Shown piece after piece: positions 25,308 to 34,198 of a DNA stretch of 64,000 nucleotides. Origin of the DNA: Steroidobacteraceae bacterium (GTDB taxonomy: Bacteria; Pseudomonadota; Gammaproteobacteria; Steroidobacterales; Steroidobacteraceae); assembly GCA_019187495.1 (NCBI GenBank), contig JABAQN010000022.1, positions 62,001-126,000 of the forward strand, given 5' to 3'. A program made the translations under genes and the position numbers. Numbering within the stretch: position 1 is the stretch's first letter; each line of letters opens with the position of its first letter. Under the pieces are notes generated by a model. That model was not told the DNA's origin and ran no database searches. It was given only the letters and a program-made list of their open reading frames with translations.

Positions 25308-26390
25308 TCATCTGTCGAGCGGGCACAGATGCAAATAGTCGTCGATCTGCGACTCGCACAGCCGGCGGGCATCCTCCCCGGCGTGGAACCGGCGAAACCA
25401 GTCCGTGGTCCATGAAACCGCCATTTCCAGTGGCAACCGCCCCGACCATCCCAGGCGGCGATGCGCCTTCTGCGAGTTCAATCGCAACTCCATCGCCTCG
25501 TGCGGATAGACGGCCGTGTCTGGCGTCCATGCCGGCTGCACACTCCACGGAGCGGCCAGAAGCTCCACCACACGCGCGACCGGCTGCATGTCGGCATCTG
25601 CCGGACCGAAATTCCAGCCTTCGGAGACGCTGCGCGGGTTGCCATACAGCGCTTCCGCGAGCGTCAGGTAACCATCCAGACAATCGAGGACATGCTGCCA
25701 CGGTCGGGTCGCGGTCGGATTGCGCAGCACCACGGGCTCCCCACGGGCGAATGCGCCGATCGAATCGGGTATCAGTTGATGCGGCGTCCAGTCACCGCCT
25801 CCGATCACATTGCCCGCACGCGCACTCGCAATCCCGATACGCTCGCCGGCCGGACTCGAAGCATCGAAAAAGGAATCCCGGTACGCATTCGCCACGAGCT
25901 CGGCGCAGGCTTTGCTGCTCGAGTAGGGATCGCGCCCACCGAGCCTGTCGATCTCGCGGTACCCCCACTCCCAGCCGCGGTTCTCGTACACCTTGTCGGT
26001 CGTGACGTTCACGACTGCGCATCGACCGGTCAATCGACGCACGCTGTCGAGCACACTGGCCGTTCCGACGACATTCGTGGAGAAAGTGTCGACGGGATCC
26101 GCATACGCATCGAGCACGACCGATTGGGCCGCGAGATGCAGGACAATATCGGGCGCAAATCGCGCGACCGCTTCCGCCAGCTTGCCGCGCTCGCGGATAT
26201 CGCCAGTGGTCGACTCCACCGAATCGGCGACACGCCCCAGTTCGTAAAGGCTCGGGTTCGTGGGCGGCGGCAACGAGTAGCCCTGCACTTGCGAACCGAG
26301 CCGCCGCAACCACAGGCATAGCCAGCTGCCCTTGAACCCCGTGTGGCCCGTAACGAACACCTTCTTGCTGCGCCAGAACTGCCGGTTCAT
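25308..26390 (-). CDS. rfbG: CDP-glucose 4,6-dehydratase
   Basis: The product has 360 residues. This SDR converts CDP-glucose to CDP-4-keto-6-deoxyglucose. Marks are VFVTGHTGFKGSWLCLWL near the start (nucleotide binding, with the RfbG-specific HTGFKGSWL), LHLAAQSVVLDAYADP, VTTDKVYENRGW, and the catalytic Tyr/Lys in DPYSSSKACAEL. It uses the product of rfbF, which is 9 kb away. The ATG at 26390 gives the family N-terminus MNRQFWRSKK. The divergent neighbour is an acyltransferase. Confidence 0.92.
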   Translation of the reverse strand: MNRQFWRSKKVFVTGHTGFKGSWLCLWLRRLGSQVQGYSLPPPTNPSLYELGRVADSVESTTGDIRERGKLAEAVARFAPDIVLHLAAQSVVLDAYADPVDTFSTNVVGTASVLDSVRRLTGRCAVVNVTTDKVYENRGWEWGYREIDRLGGRDPYSSSKACAELVANAYRDSFFDASSPAGERIGIASARAGNVIGGGDWTPHQLIPDSIGAFARGEPVVLRNPTATRPWQHVLDCLDGYLTLAEALYGNPRSVSEGWNFGPADADMQPVARVVELLAAPWSVQPAWTPDTAVYPHEAMELRLNSQKAHRRLGWSGRLPLEMAVSWTTDWFRRFHAGEDARRLCESQIDDYLHLCPLDR

Positions 26391-26502
26391 GTGCGCAGTT
26401 TCCCCGAACGTCGCGGCCAAAGGCAAAGCCGGACGCCTTTCCGGGCGTTGGATATACTTTGTGCCCGGGGCAATTCTGGCCGCGAAGGTGGGTCAGACAA
26501 TT

Positions 26503-27051
26503 ATGTTCAGACGTCACTACTGGTGGTGGCGCCACGAGCTGCGCGAGCTGGCGCGATGGTACGCGGCGCGCCTGCCCGGGAGCATCGGAGACCGTGTTCG
26601 CTCCGCGGTGCTCGGGCGGCAGCTCGCCGCCCTCGGTGAGCGCACACGGATCGGCTACGGCTTTCGGATCACGAGCCCCGAGCTCGTGCGGATCGGAGCG
26701 CGCTGCGATTTCAACGAAGGGGTCTTCATCACCGGCGGAGGCGGGGTGACTATCGGCGACTACGTGGGGCTCGGGCCTGGCGTGAAAATCTGGTCCGTGA
26801 ACCATCGCTATGAAGACCCGGACACGCCGTGGATCCTTCAAGGCCACGACAAGCTGCCGGTCGTGATCGAGGACGATGTCTGGCTCGGTGCAAACTGCTT
26901 CGTGATGCCGGGTCTCACGGTCGGCAAGGGCTCGATACTGTCGGCCGGTACGGTACTGATGAAATCCGTCCCGGCCTATGCGATTGTTGCCGGCAACCCC
27001 GGACGTCTCGTGGGCTGGCGCAAGCAGCCAGCCACTCCCGAGAAGGTGTAA
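26503..27051 (+). CDS. Hexapeptide-repeat O-acetyltransferase
   Basis: The product has 182 residues of the left-handed beta-helix acyltransferase family. Repeats run through VRIGARCDFNEGVFI, VTIGDYVGLGPGVKI, the catalytic His in WSVNHRYEDPD, VVIEDDVWLGANCFV and VGKGSILSAGTVLMK to a terminal VAGNPGRLVGW. Such enzymes transfer acetyl from acetyl-CoA to sugar hydroxyls. ATG at 26503 was preferred to upstream starts because the repeats begin soon after and the longer frame runs into rfbG. It is 3 bp from the SGNH-like gene, so one may add and the other remove or move acyl groups. Confidence 0.85.
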   Translation: MFRRHYWWWRHELRELARWYAARLPGSIGDRVRSAVLGRQLAALGERTRIGYGFRITSPELVRIGARCDFNEGVFITGGGGVTIGDYVGLGPGVKIWSVNHRYEDPDTPWILQGHDKLPVVIEDDVWLGANCFVMPGLTVGKGSILSAGTVLMKSVPAYAIVAGNPGRLVGWRKQPATPEKV

Positions 27052-27054
27052 GCA

Positions 27055-27948
27055 ATGAAATCACCAACCCGCATCCGCCGCGCTGCCGGCACCCTGCTCT
27101 TCCTGGCAATCACGGCGGCGGCAGTCAGCAGTTGCGCCCGGCAACCGCGCGAGGAGAAACCCGTGTCGATGGATCAAGTGCGCGCCGACCTGCTGACCAT
27201 GGCCGAGAGTCGCGTGTTCTTCGGCCACCACTCCGTCGGCAACAATATCCTGAAGGGAATTCGGACGCTCGCTGACAGGGCCGGCGTGCCGCTGCGGATC
27301 GAGGAAGTCGCCATCGGGCATCCCGCGCCGCAGGGTCCGGGCCTGTTTCACGCCAAGGTCGGCGAGAATCTCGACCCGGACGCCAAGATCGCAGGTTTCG
27401 CGCAGGCGCTGGGTGACGCGAATGAAGCACCCTACGACGTCGCGACATTCAAGTTCTGCTATGTCGATCTCGACGAGGGCTCGAAAGAGCGCTCGCCCGA
27501 CAAGCTGTTCACGCGCTACTCGAGCGAAATGAGCGCGATCGAGACCGCGCATCCTGGCGTCAGCATCCTGCATGCGACGATGCCGCTCATGGCTGAGCCG
27601 CCTGGCAGGAAGACCCGGCTGAAGCGCCTCCTCGGCCTGTCGACCGTCACGGATGCCGCAAACCTCGATCGCGGCGAGTTCAACCAGCGGGTGCGGGATC
27701 GTTACGCCGGGGACAAGCTGCTCGACGTCGCCCGCTTCGAGGCGACCCGGCCGGACGGCACGGTCGCCGGGTTTCCAGTGGGCGGACGCGAAGTCGAAAT
27801 GCTGGTGCTCGACTACACGAGCGATGGCGGCCATCTGAATGCGCTGGGGCAGGAAAGAGTCGCGGCCGACTTTATCCACTCGATCGCCGAGGCGCTGCGT
27901 CACCGTGGCGCTGTGCAGTCACCAGCCTTGACGACGCCTTCTCCCTGA
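27055..27948 (+). CDS. SGNH/GDSL-like lipoprotein
   Basis: The product has 297 residues with a basic start and a lipobox ending VSSC (Cys27). The mature protein contains RVFFGHHSVGNNILKGI near residue 55, a segment characteristic of a group of SGNH-like hydrolases, and GGHLNALGQERVAADFI near the C-terminus, which could hold the catalytic His. It would be a lipid-anchored envelope esterase or acyl-transfer protein acting on polysaccharide. Coupled to the O-acetyltransferase gene by a 3-bp gap. The reaction is inferred. Confidence 0.7.
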   Translation: MKSPTRIRRAAGTLLFLAITAAAVSSCARQPREEKPVSMDQVRADLLTMAESRVFFGHHSVGNNILKGIRTLADRAGVPLRIEEVAIGHPAPQGPGLFHAKVGENLDPDAKIAGFAQALGDANEAPYDVATFKFCYVDLDEGSKERSPDKLFTRYSSEMSAIETAHPGVSILHATMPLMAEPPGRKTRLKRLLGLSTVTDAANLDRGEFNQRVRDRYAGDKLLDVARFEATRPDGTVAGFPVGGREVEMLVLDYTSDGGHLNALGQERVAADFIHSIAEALRHRGAVQSPALTTPSP

Positions 27949-27968
27949 TTGTCATCGGCCGCTGATGG

Positions 27969-29879
27969 TCAGCCGCTGCGCACGGCGGCCCCATTGGCTG
28001 CCTGGATGGGCCAGTTCCGGGTGCCATCGAGCCACAGGCACATCTGCGCCACGTCAAACAGGCGCGGACCTTCGCTGCGCTCGCCCCGGCGGTGCGCCTC
28101 GAGCGCCGCGGTCACGGCGTCGTTGTTCCACAGGCCGGATTCCCGCACCACGCGGCTCGCGAGCAAGTCCCGCAGCGGCTCGAACAAAGGTCCTCTGAAC
28201 CACGCGGCCACCGAGGTCGGGAACCCGTATTTGCGAGTCTGCGCACGCACCGCTTCCGGAATCCGGCCTCGCATCGCTTCGCGCAGCAGATGCTTCGTGT
28301 AGGGGCCGCTCAACTTCCATTCCGGCCCCGCACCGAAGGCGAAATTCACGAGCCGATGGTCGAGGAACGGCAGACGCACCTCGATGCCATGCGCCATGGA
28401 ATTGCGATCGTCCACCCGCAGGTAGAGCGGCAGCGACGCCACTTCCACGGAAGCCCGAAGTGCCCCATCGAGACCCCGGGGTGCCACTTCCCGACCCGCT
28501 TCCCAATGAGCCTTCACTTCCTTCGAGACCCATGGATCGCCTGCCACGCGCGCACGCCGGCGCACGTGTGACAGTGAAGAGTAACCAGGCAGCTTTGCCA
28601 ACAATTGCTGCACGGCAATGGCGAATGCGCGCGCCTCGATCCTGCGAGGAACGCCACCCTGAACCGCAGCGAATGCCCTGATCTCCTGCCGGACCGCGCG
28701 CAGGCGCCGGGCGCGAATCAGCTCCGACCAGTAGTCGTAGAAGAAGTTGCCGTAGCCGGCGAGCACCTCATCCGCGCCCTGACCGTTGAGCAGTACGCGC
28801 ACATCGTGCGATCGGGCCAGCTCCATCAGCTTGTATCCGACCACCGACGTGAACGAATGCACCGGTTCGTCCTGATGCCACAGGTGGCGCTCGACGGACG
28901 ACCAGAGCTCGCCGGGTTGCGCCTCGAGCGGCACTTGCCGGATGCGTGTCTGCTGCAGTGTTGCCGCAATCTGCGCGGTTTCGTCGAACTCCGGAGACAG
29001 ATAACAGAACGCGTGCAAGTCCTCGACGTTTCCGCCGTTGTTCGCCCAATGATGCGCCATGCGACACGCAATCGACGTCGAATCGAGACCGCCCGAAAGC
29101 TGGACACCGATGAGCACATCACTACGCAGGCGCAATCGGATCGCGTCATCAAGAAGCGCACCGTACTCCCTCACGGGCTCCGTTTCGTCGCCACGCGCGG
29201 GATCCAGTGACCAATAGCGCCGCGTGCGCAGTCGCCCCGCGGCATCCACTTCGAATGAGGTGCCGGCCGCGATCTGCGTGACCCCCTCATAGAATGTCCG
29301 TTCGCTGTCATCCAGCCGGTCTTCGAGCAGAAAGCGCGCAATCGAGCGCCGGTCCGGCGAGAGCCGGGCAACCCCCGAGTCCCGAATGGCCTTGATCTCC
29401 GACGCAAACACCAGGTGCCGGGCGTCGCGCCAAGTGTAGAGCGGCTTGACTCCGAAGCGATCCCGCGCGCCGAAGATTCGCCGGGCGACCCTGTCATACA
29501 CCAGGAAAGCCCACATGCCGTTCAGGCGCTCGAGGCAGCGCTCGCCCCACTCCCGATAGGCGGCCAGCAATACCTCGGTATCGCCGGAGGATCGAAACAC
29601 ATGGCCGAGCGAGCGCAACTCCTGGCGCAGCTCGACGTAATTGTGGATCGCGCCGTTGAATACGAGTACAAGGCGTCCGTCCGCGCTGTGCATCGGCTGA
29701 TGCCCCGATGCGGCGAGGTCCAGAATGGCGAGACGGCGAAAGCCCACGGCAAAGGCGCCCTCGCACCAAGACCCTTCCGCATCCGGTCCCCGGTGGGCGA
29801 GTAGCGCGGTCATGCGGGCGACCACACCCGACCCGGGTTTTCCCCCGTTCAGCGAAACGATCGCCGCGAAACCACACAC
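27969..29879 (-). CDS. Asparagine synthetase B-like amidotransferase
   Basis: The product has 636 residues from GTG at 29879. This start places Cys second (MCGFAAIVS), as the class II glutaminase needs; an upstream ATG at 29915 would bury the nucleophile, so I prefer GTG. AHRGPDAEG and LVFNGAIHNYVEL complete the glutaminase site, and the synthetase domain has VQLSGGLDSTSIA and NGQGADEVLAGYGNF. It converges with the SGNH gene, with 20 bp between stops. It probably amidates a glycan or carrier-bound carboxylate; one of the three paralogues with intact Cys2. Confidence 0.87.
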   Translation of the reverse strand: MCGFAAIVSLNGGKPGSGVVARMTALLAHRGPDAEGSWCEGAFAVGFRRLAILDLAASGHQPMHSADGRLVLVFNGAIHNYVELRQELRSLGHVFRSSGDTEVLLAAYREWGERCLERLNGMWAFLVYDRVARRIFGARDRFGVKPLYTWRDARHLVFASEIKAIRDSGVARLSPDRRSIARFLLEDRLDDSERTFYEGVTQIAAGTSFEVDAAGRLRTRRYWSLDPARGDETEPVREYGALLDDAIRLRLRSDVLIGVQLSGGLDSTSIACRMAHHWANNGGNVEDLHAFCYLSPEFDETAQIAATLQQTRIRQVPLEAQPGELWSSVERHLWHQDEPVHSFTSVVGYKLMELARSHDVRVLLNGQGADEVLAGYGNFFYDYWSELIRARRLRAVRQEIRAFAAVQGGVPRRIEARAFAIAVQQLLAKLPGYSSLSHVRRRARVAGDPWVSKEVKAHWEAGREVAPRGLDGALRASVEVASLPLYLRVDDRNSMAHGIEVRLPFLDHRLVNFAFGAGPEWKLSGPYTKHLLREAMRGRIPEAVRAQTRKYGFPTSVAAWFRGPLFEPLRDLLASRVVRESGLWNNDAVTAALEAHRRGERSEGPRLFDVAQMCLWLDGTRNWPIQAANGAAVRSG

Positions 29880-30011
29880 CGCTATGGATCCTTCCTTTGC
29901 AAGTGCCCGCGTCACGCCCCTCCTTGTGTATGGAACACGAATCGGCCGCGGTGCTCAAGCAGGCGTCGAATTATGTCGGCACGGAGCTGCAGCACGGCGT
30001 GAAATGGGCAT

Positions 30012-30065
30012 GCGATGACCAACATTCGGCTGCCCGGTGCCCGGCGATGCTAACATTCGGCTGCC
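30012..30065 (+). repeat. Direct repeat pair upstream of AMP ligase
   Basis: The 14-mer AACATTCGGCTGCC occurs at 30021-30034 and 30052-30065, each preceded by GCGATG 2-3 bases earlier. The pair is 31 bp apart, about three helix turns, and ends 43 bp before the ligase ATG. This would suit a dimeric regulator, but no regulator is identified. Confidence 0.45.
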
Positions 30066-30108
30066 GCCGCTCGCGGCGCTCGATTCGGCTGTATACACAA
30101 GAGACTGC

Positions 30109-31698
30109 ATGAGCGAGTTACTCTTCGAGCTGCCGCTCCGTTCGGCCGAAAACGCACCCCATTCGCACGCGCTCGTCCACAGGGACAAATTCGTCGACTA
30201 CGCGTCGCTCGCCCAGTCCGTGAGGGATTTTTCCGCCGCCGCGACCCGTCGTCTCGGCCTCGGCAAACTCGAGCGAATCGCGGTCTATCTGCCCAAGGTT
30301 CCCGAGACCGTGATCGCGATGTTCGGCGCGGCGCACGCCGGTTGCGTGTTCGTCCCCGTAAATCCGTTGCTGAAGCCCGCGCAAGTCGGTCACATCCTGC
30401 GTGACTGCAACGTGCGCGCACTCGTCACTTCTGCGGAGCGCGCCAGCACGCTCGCCGAGGAGCTGCAAAGCTGCATCGATCTGCGGCATGTCGTGCTCAC
30501 CACATCGGACGGGCCGTCACTGCCTGCGGCTCACTACGCCACGCATCGCTGGCGCGAACTGACAGCTTCGCCCGACCATGCGAAGCCGCATCGCGTGATC
30601 GACACCGACATGGTGTCGATTTTCTATACCTCGGGCAGCACCGGGAAGCCGAAGGGAGTGGTGCTGTCGCATCGAAACATGGTGACCGGCGCGCACAGCG
30701 TCGCAGGTTACCTCGGCAATGCACCAGAAGACCGGTTGCTTGCGGTGCTGCCGTTCAGCTTCGACTACGGGTTCAGCCAGCTCTCCACCGCGTTTCATGT
30801 CGGCGCGAGCGTGACGCTGATGGATTATCTGCTTCCCCGCGACATCCTGAAGGCGCTGGCGCACGGGCGCATCACGGGCCTCGCGGGCGTGCCGCCACTC
30901 TGGGCACAACTCGCCGACCTGCGGTGGCCGGAAGCGGCTGGCGGGCATTTGCGCTACATCACGAATTCGGGCGGTGCAATGCCGGGCTCCACATTGCAGA
31001 AGTTGCGCGATGCGCTGCCTCGCACCCAGGTCTTCCTGATGTACGGGCTCACGGAGGCCTTTCGCTCCACTTTTCTGCCACCGTCCGAAATCGACAAGCG
31101 CCCCGGCTCGATGGGCAGGGCCATTCCAAATGCCGAGATTCGCGTCGTGCGCCCCGACGGCAGCGTGTGCGCGCCGGGCGAGCCGGGCGAACTCGTGCAT
31201 CGCGGATCACTGGTATCACTCGGCTACTGGAATGATCCTGCCAAGACCGCCGAGCGCTTCAAGCCGTGCCCGGGCCAGGACCCTGGCCTCGTCCTCACGG
31301 AACTGGCCGTGTGGTCGGGGGATACCGTGAAGGCCGACAAAGACGGGTTTCTTTACTTCATCGGCCGCCGCGACGAGATGATCAAGACGTCCGGCTACCG
31401 CGTCAGCCCCGGCGAGGTGGAAGAGGTGGTGTTCGCCACGGGGCTCGTGGCTGATGCCGCGGCCATCGGCGTCCCCCATCCGACTCTCGGCCAGGCGATC
31501 GTGCTGGTGGCGGCGCCCGCCGACGGCCACAGCGCGGATGATGCGCCGCTGCTCGATGCGCTACGCAAGGAGCTGCCGGCTTTCATGGTGCCCGCACAGA
31601 TCTCGTGGCGGAAATCGCTGCCCCGAAATCCGAACGGCAAGTATGACCGCGCGGGGCTTGCGGCCGAGATGAAATCACTGTTCACGGTGGAGGGATAG
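30109..31698 (+). CDS. XrtA-associated AMP-forming acyl ligase
   Basis: The product has 529 residues of the ANL superfamily and resembles the exosortase-A-associated ligase family (TIGR03098). Motifs: FYTSGSTGKPKGVVLSHRN, MYGLTEAFRSTFLPPSE, SGDTVKADKDGFLYF, RRDEMIKTSGYRVSPGEV and PRNPNGKYDRAGL with the catalytic lysine. Starting at ATG 30109 gives the family N-terminus MSELLFELP. It overlaps the PLP decarboxylase gene by one base (TAGTG), the same pairing seen in XrtA loci. It probably loads an amino- or carboxy-acid onto the carrier protein encoded at 49.7 kb. Confidence 0.85.
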   Translation: MSELLFELPLRSAENAPHSHALVHRDKFVDYASLAQSVRDFSAAATRRLGLGKLERIAVYLPKVPETVIAMFGAAHAGCVFVPVNPLLKPAQVGHILRDCNVRALVTSAERASTLAEELQSCIDLRHVVLTTSDGPSLPAAHYATHRWRELTASPDHAKPHRVIDTDMVSIFYTSGSTGKPKGVVLSHRNMVTGAHSVAGYLGNAPEDRLLAVLPFSFDYGFSQLSTAFHVGASVTLMDYLLPRDILKALAHGRITGLAGVPPLWAQLADLRWPEAAGGHLRYITNSGGAMPGSTLQKLRDALPRTQVFLMYGLTEAFRSTFLPPSEIDKRPGSMGRAIPNAEIRVVRPDGSVCAPGEPGELVHRGSLVSLGYWNDPAKTAERFKPCPGQDPGLVLTELAVWSGDTVKADKDGFLYFIGRRDEMIKTSGYRVSPGEVEEVVFATGLVADAAAIGVPHPTLGQAIVLVAAPADGHSADDAPLLDALRKELPAFMVPAQISWRKSLPRNPNGKYDRAGLAAEMKSLFTVEG

Positions 31699-32936
31699 TG
31701 ACTTCGGTGACATTCAGGCAACACGCCGCGCACCCGTGGTTTGCGGTGGATGGCGATCAGCTGCTGATCGGTGGTCGCTCGATCACCGACATCGCGGCAC
31801 AGGCCGGACAGACGCCCTTTTACGTATACGACCGTGGCGTCATGACGCGCAAGATGCACGAACTGCGCGCCGCACTGCCCTGCGAAGTACACGTGCACTA
31901 CGCGATGAAGGCCAACCCGATGCCGGCTGTCGTGAGTCACATGCTCGGCCTCGTCGACGGGCTCGACGTGGCTTCCGCCGGCGAGATGCGGGTGGCGCTC
32001 GACGCCGGCGCGGCTTCCGATCTCGTGAGCTTCGCGGGGCCCGGCAAGACCGACTCCGAGCTCGCACGCGCCGCCGCCGCCGGCATCACGGTGAACATCG
32101 AATCGGAGCGCGAGATTCGTGTGCTGGCAGCCATCGGCACGGGTACGGGACGGCGGCCGCGAGTCGCCGTGCGCGTCAATCCGGATTTCGAACTCAAGAC
32201 TTCCGGCATGAAAATGGGGGGTGGCCCGAAGCAGTTCGGTATCGATGCCGAGCGTGTGCCGGATGTGCTCGCCGCCATCGGCGCAGCACCGCTCGAGTTC
32301 CAGGGCTTCCATATTTTCAGCGGCTCGCAGAACCTGCGCGCCGAGGCGATCGTCGAGGCCCAGCAGAAGTCAGTGGCGCTCGCGCTGCGCCTCGCGCAGC
32401 ATGCGCCGTCCCCGGTGCGCACGCTCAATATCGGTGGTGGCTTCGGTATCCCCTACTTTCCGGACGAGCGACCGCTCGAGATCGCGCCCATCGCGACCAA
32501 CCTGCGCGAACTGGTGACTCGAGTTGCCCGGGCGCTGCCAGGTGCGCAGTTAGTGCTCGAACTCGGGCGCTACCTCGTCGGTGAGTCGGGCGCGTATGTT
32601 TGCCGGGTCATCGACCGCAAAGTCTCGCGCGGGCAGGTATTTCTCGTCTGCGACGGCGGGTTGCACCATCATCTCGCCGCCTCGGGGAATTTCGGACAGG
32701 TGCTTCGCAAGAACTACCCGGTGCTGATCGGCAATCGCGTACAGGGTGGTGCGCGCGAGATTGCCTCGGTTGTCGGTCCGCTGTGTACGCCGCTCGACCT
32801 GCTCGCGGACCGGATGGACCTTTCCCGCGCGGAGGAAGGCGACCTGGTCGTCGTCCTGCAAAGCGGCGCCTATGGGCTGAGTGCGAGCCCACGGGCGTTT
32901 CTCAATCACCCACCCGCGGTCGAATTGCTCGTCTAG
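31698..32936 (+). CDS. XrtA-associated PLP-dependent decarboxylase
   Basis: The product has 412 residues of fold type III (alanine-racemase/DapDC-like), resembling TIGR03099. The PLP lysine is in HYAMKANPMP near residue 74; FHIFSGSQNL, the glycine loop LNIGGGFGIPYF and GPLCTPLDLLAD (second-subunit Cys) follow. The family resembles diaminopimelate/ornithine decarboxylases, so the product may be an amine or decarboxylated amino acid attached to the glycan. The start is GTG, overlapping the ligase stop. Substrate unknown. Confidence 0.87.
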   Translation: MTSVTFRQHAAHPWFAVDGDQLLIGGRSITDIAAQAGQTPFYVYDRGVMTRKMHELRAALPCEVHVHYAMKANPMPAVVSHMLGLVDGLDVASAGEMRVALDAGAASDLVSFAGPGKTDSELARAAAAGITVNIESEREIRVLAAIGTGTGRRPRVAVRVNPDFELKTSGMKMGGGPKQFGIDAERVPDVLAAIGAAPLEFQGFHIFSGSQNLRAEAIVEAQQKSVALALRLAQHAPSPVRTLNIGGGFGIPYFPDERPLEIAPIATNLRELVTRVARALPGAQLVLELGRYLVGESGAYVCRVIDRKVSRGQVFLVCDGGLHHHLAASGNFGQVLRKNYPVLIGNRVQGGAREIASVVGPLCTPLDLLADRMDLSRAEEGDLVVVLQSGAYGLSASPRAFLNHPPAVELLV

Positions 32937-32941
32937 CCCGC

Positions 32942-34198
32942 TTGGCCCTCCGCAACGCGCTGCTGATTGCCTTCCAGTTTCCGCCGATGCGCGGCAGTAG
33001 TGCCGTTCAGCGCACGCTGCGATTTGCTCAACACCTGCCGAAAGCCGGCTGGAAGCCCATCGTGCTCACCGCCACGCCGGGCGCCTACGATGCAGTGAGC
33101 ACCGGGGTCGACAGCGATACCGGGTCCATTGAAGTGCACCGCGCGCTCGCGCTCGACGCCGCGCGACACTTGAGCCTGTTCGGCCGCTACCCGCAGCGCC
33201 TCGCCCTGCCGGATCGCTGGCGCACGTGGGCGTACAGGGCGGTACCCACGGCGATACGCCTGGCTCGCGAGCGGAAGGTCGATGTCGTATGGAGCACCTT
33301 TCCAATCGCTACTGCTCATCAGATCGGACTCGCAGTGGCGGAGCGCACCGGGTTGCCCTGGATTGCGGAGTTTCGTGATCCGATGTGGCAGGGCGACTAT
33401 CCGCCGGATCCCAGAGTCAATGCGTCCTGGAAGGAACTCGAGGAGCGGGTATTTCGGTGCGCCAGCCGTGTGATCGTCACGACGCGGGGCGCCGCTCGCG
33501 ATTATCGAGCGCGTTTCCCTGAGGTGGACGACGGCTTCATTCGAATCGTGGAAAATGGGTTCGACGAGGACGCATTCGCCAGTGCGGAATCGCGGCTCGG
33601 CTCGCCCGCCGTAATCGCACCGGCCGCGGGAAGGCGGCTCACTCTGCTGCACAGCGGCGTGATCTATCCAAGCGAGCGCGATCCGGCTTGTCTCTTCGAT
33701 GCGCTTGCCTCGTTCAAGTCGCGTGGCGACGCCATGGCGGGCCGACTGACGCTGAAGCTGCGTGCAACGAGCAATGACGCGCTGTTTCGGCGCATGATCG
33801 AAGGAAGGGGGATTGAAGACATGGTGCAACTCGAGCCCCCGATCGACTATGTCTCTGCGCTCGAGGAGATGCTCACGACGGACGGACTGCTGATCCTGCA
33901 AGCTGCCAACTGCAACACGCAGGTGCCTGCCAAACTTTACGAGTACTTCCGCGCGGGTCGTCCGATCGTTGCGCTGACGGATCCCGCAGGCGACACCGCG
34001 GCTGCGCTGAACGAGGCGGCGGCCGGCATCATCGCGCCGCTCGACTCGGCTGCCGCCATCGCCGCCGCGCTGCGCGAGTTCGTGCGCCGGTGCGACGCGC
34101 AGGAGTGGCGTCCATTGAGTCGACTTTCGGCGGGCCGCTATTCGCGTGAACATCGCACCGCCGAACTCGCAGAAGTCTTCGGGGAACTTCAGCCATGA
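32942..34198 (+). CDS. GT4-family glycosyltransferase
   Basis: The product has 418 residues from a probable TTG start 5 bp after the decarboxylase stop. The conserved N-terminus LLIAFQFPPMRGSSAVQRTL follows directly, and no ATG lies before it. The C-terminal GT-B donor domain contains LLHSGVIYPSERDP and QVPAKLYEYFRAGRPIVAL. It probably extends the lipid-linked repeat unit in the cytoplasm. It overlaps the following membrane-protein gene by 4 bp (ATGA). Confidence 0.8.
   Translation: MALRNALLIAFQFPPMRGSSAVQRTLRFAQHLPKAGWKPIVLTATPGAYDAVSTGVDSDTGSIEVHRALALDAARHLSLFGRYPQRLALPDRWRTWAYRAVPTAIRLARERKVDVVWSTFPIATAHQIGLAVAERTGLPWIAEFRDPMWQGDYPPDPRVNASWKELEERVFRCASRVIVTTRGAARDYRARFPEVDDGFIRIVENGFDEDAFASAESRLGSPAVIAPAAGRRLTLLHSGVIYPSERDPACLFDALASFKSRGDAMAGRLTLKLRATSNDALFRRMIEGRGIEDMVQLEPPIDYVSALEEMLTTDGLLILQAANCNTQVPAKLYEYFRAGRPIVALTDPAGDTAAALNEAAAGIIAPLDSAAAIAAALREFVRRCDAQEWRPLSRLSAGRYSREHRTAELAEVFGELQP

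Noticed and set aside
26453-26458. TATACT in the gap between rfbG and the acyltransferase gene
   Set aside because: No -35 match at normal spacing; one hexamer alone is expected by chance.
27957-27975. Possible hairpin between the SGNH-like gene and the convergent asparagine synthetase
   Set aside because: Only a 5-bp stem with a 3-base loop and no T-run; too weak to call a terminator.
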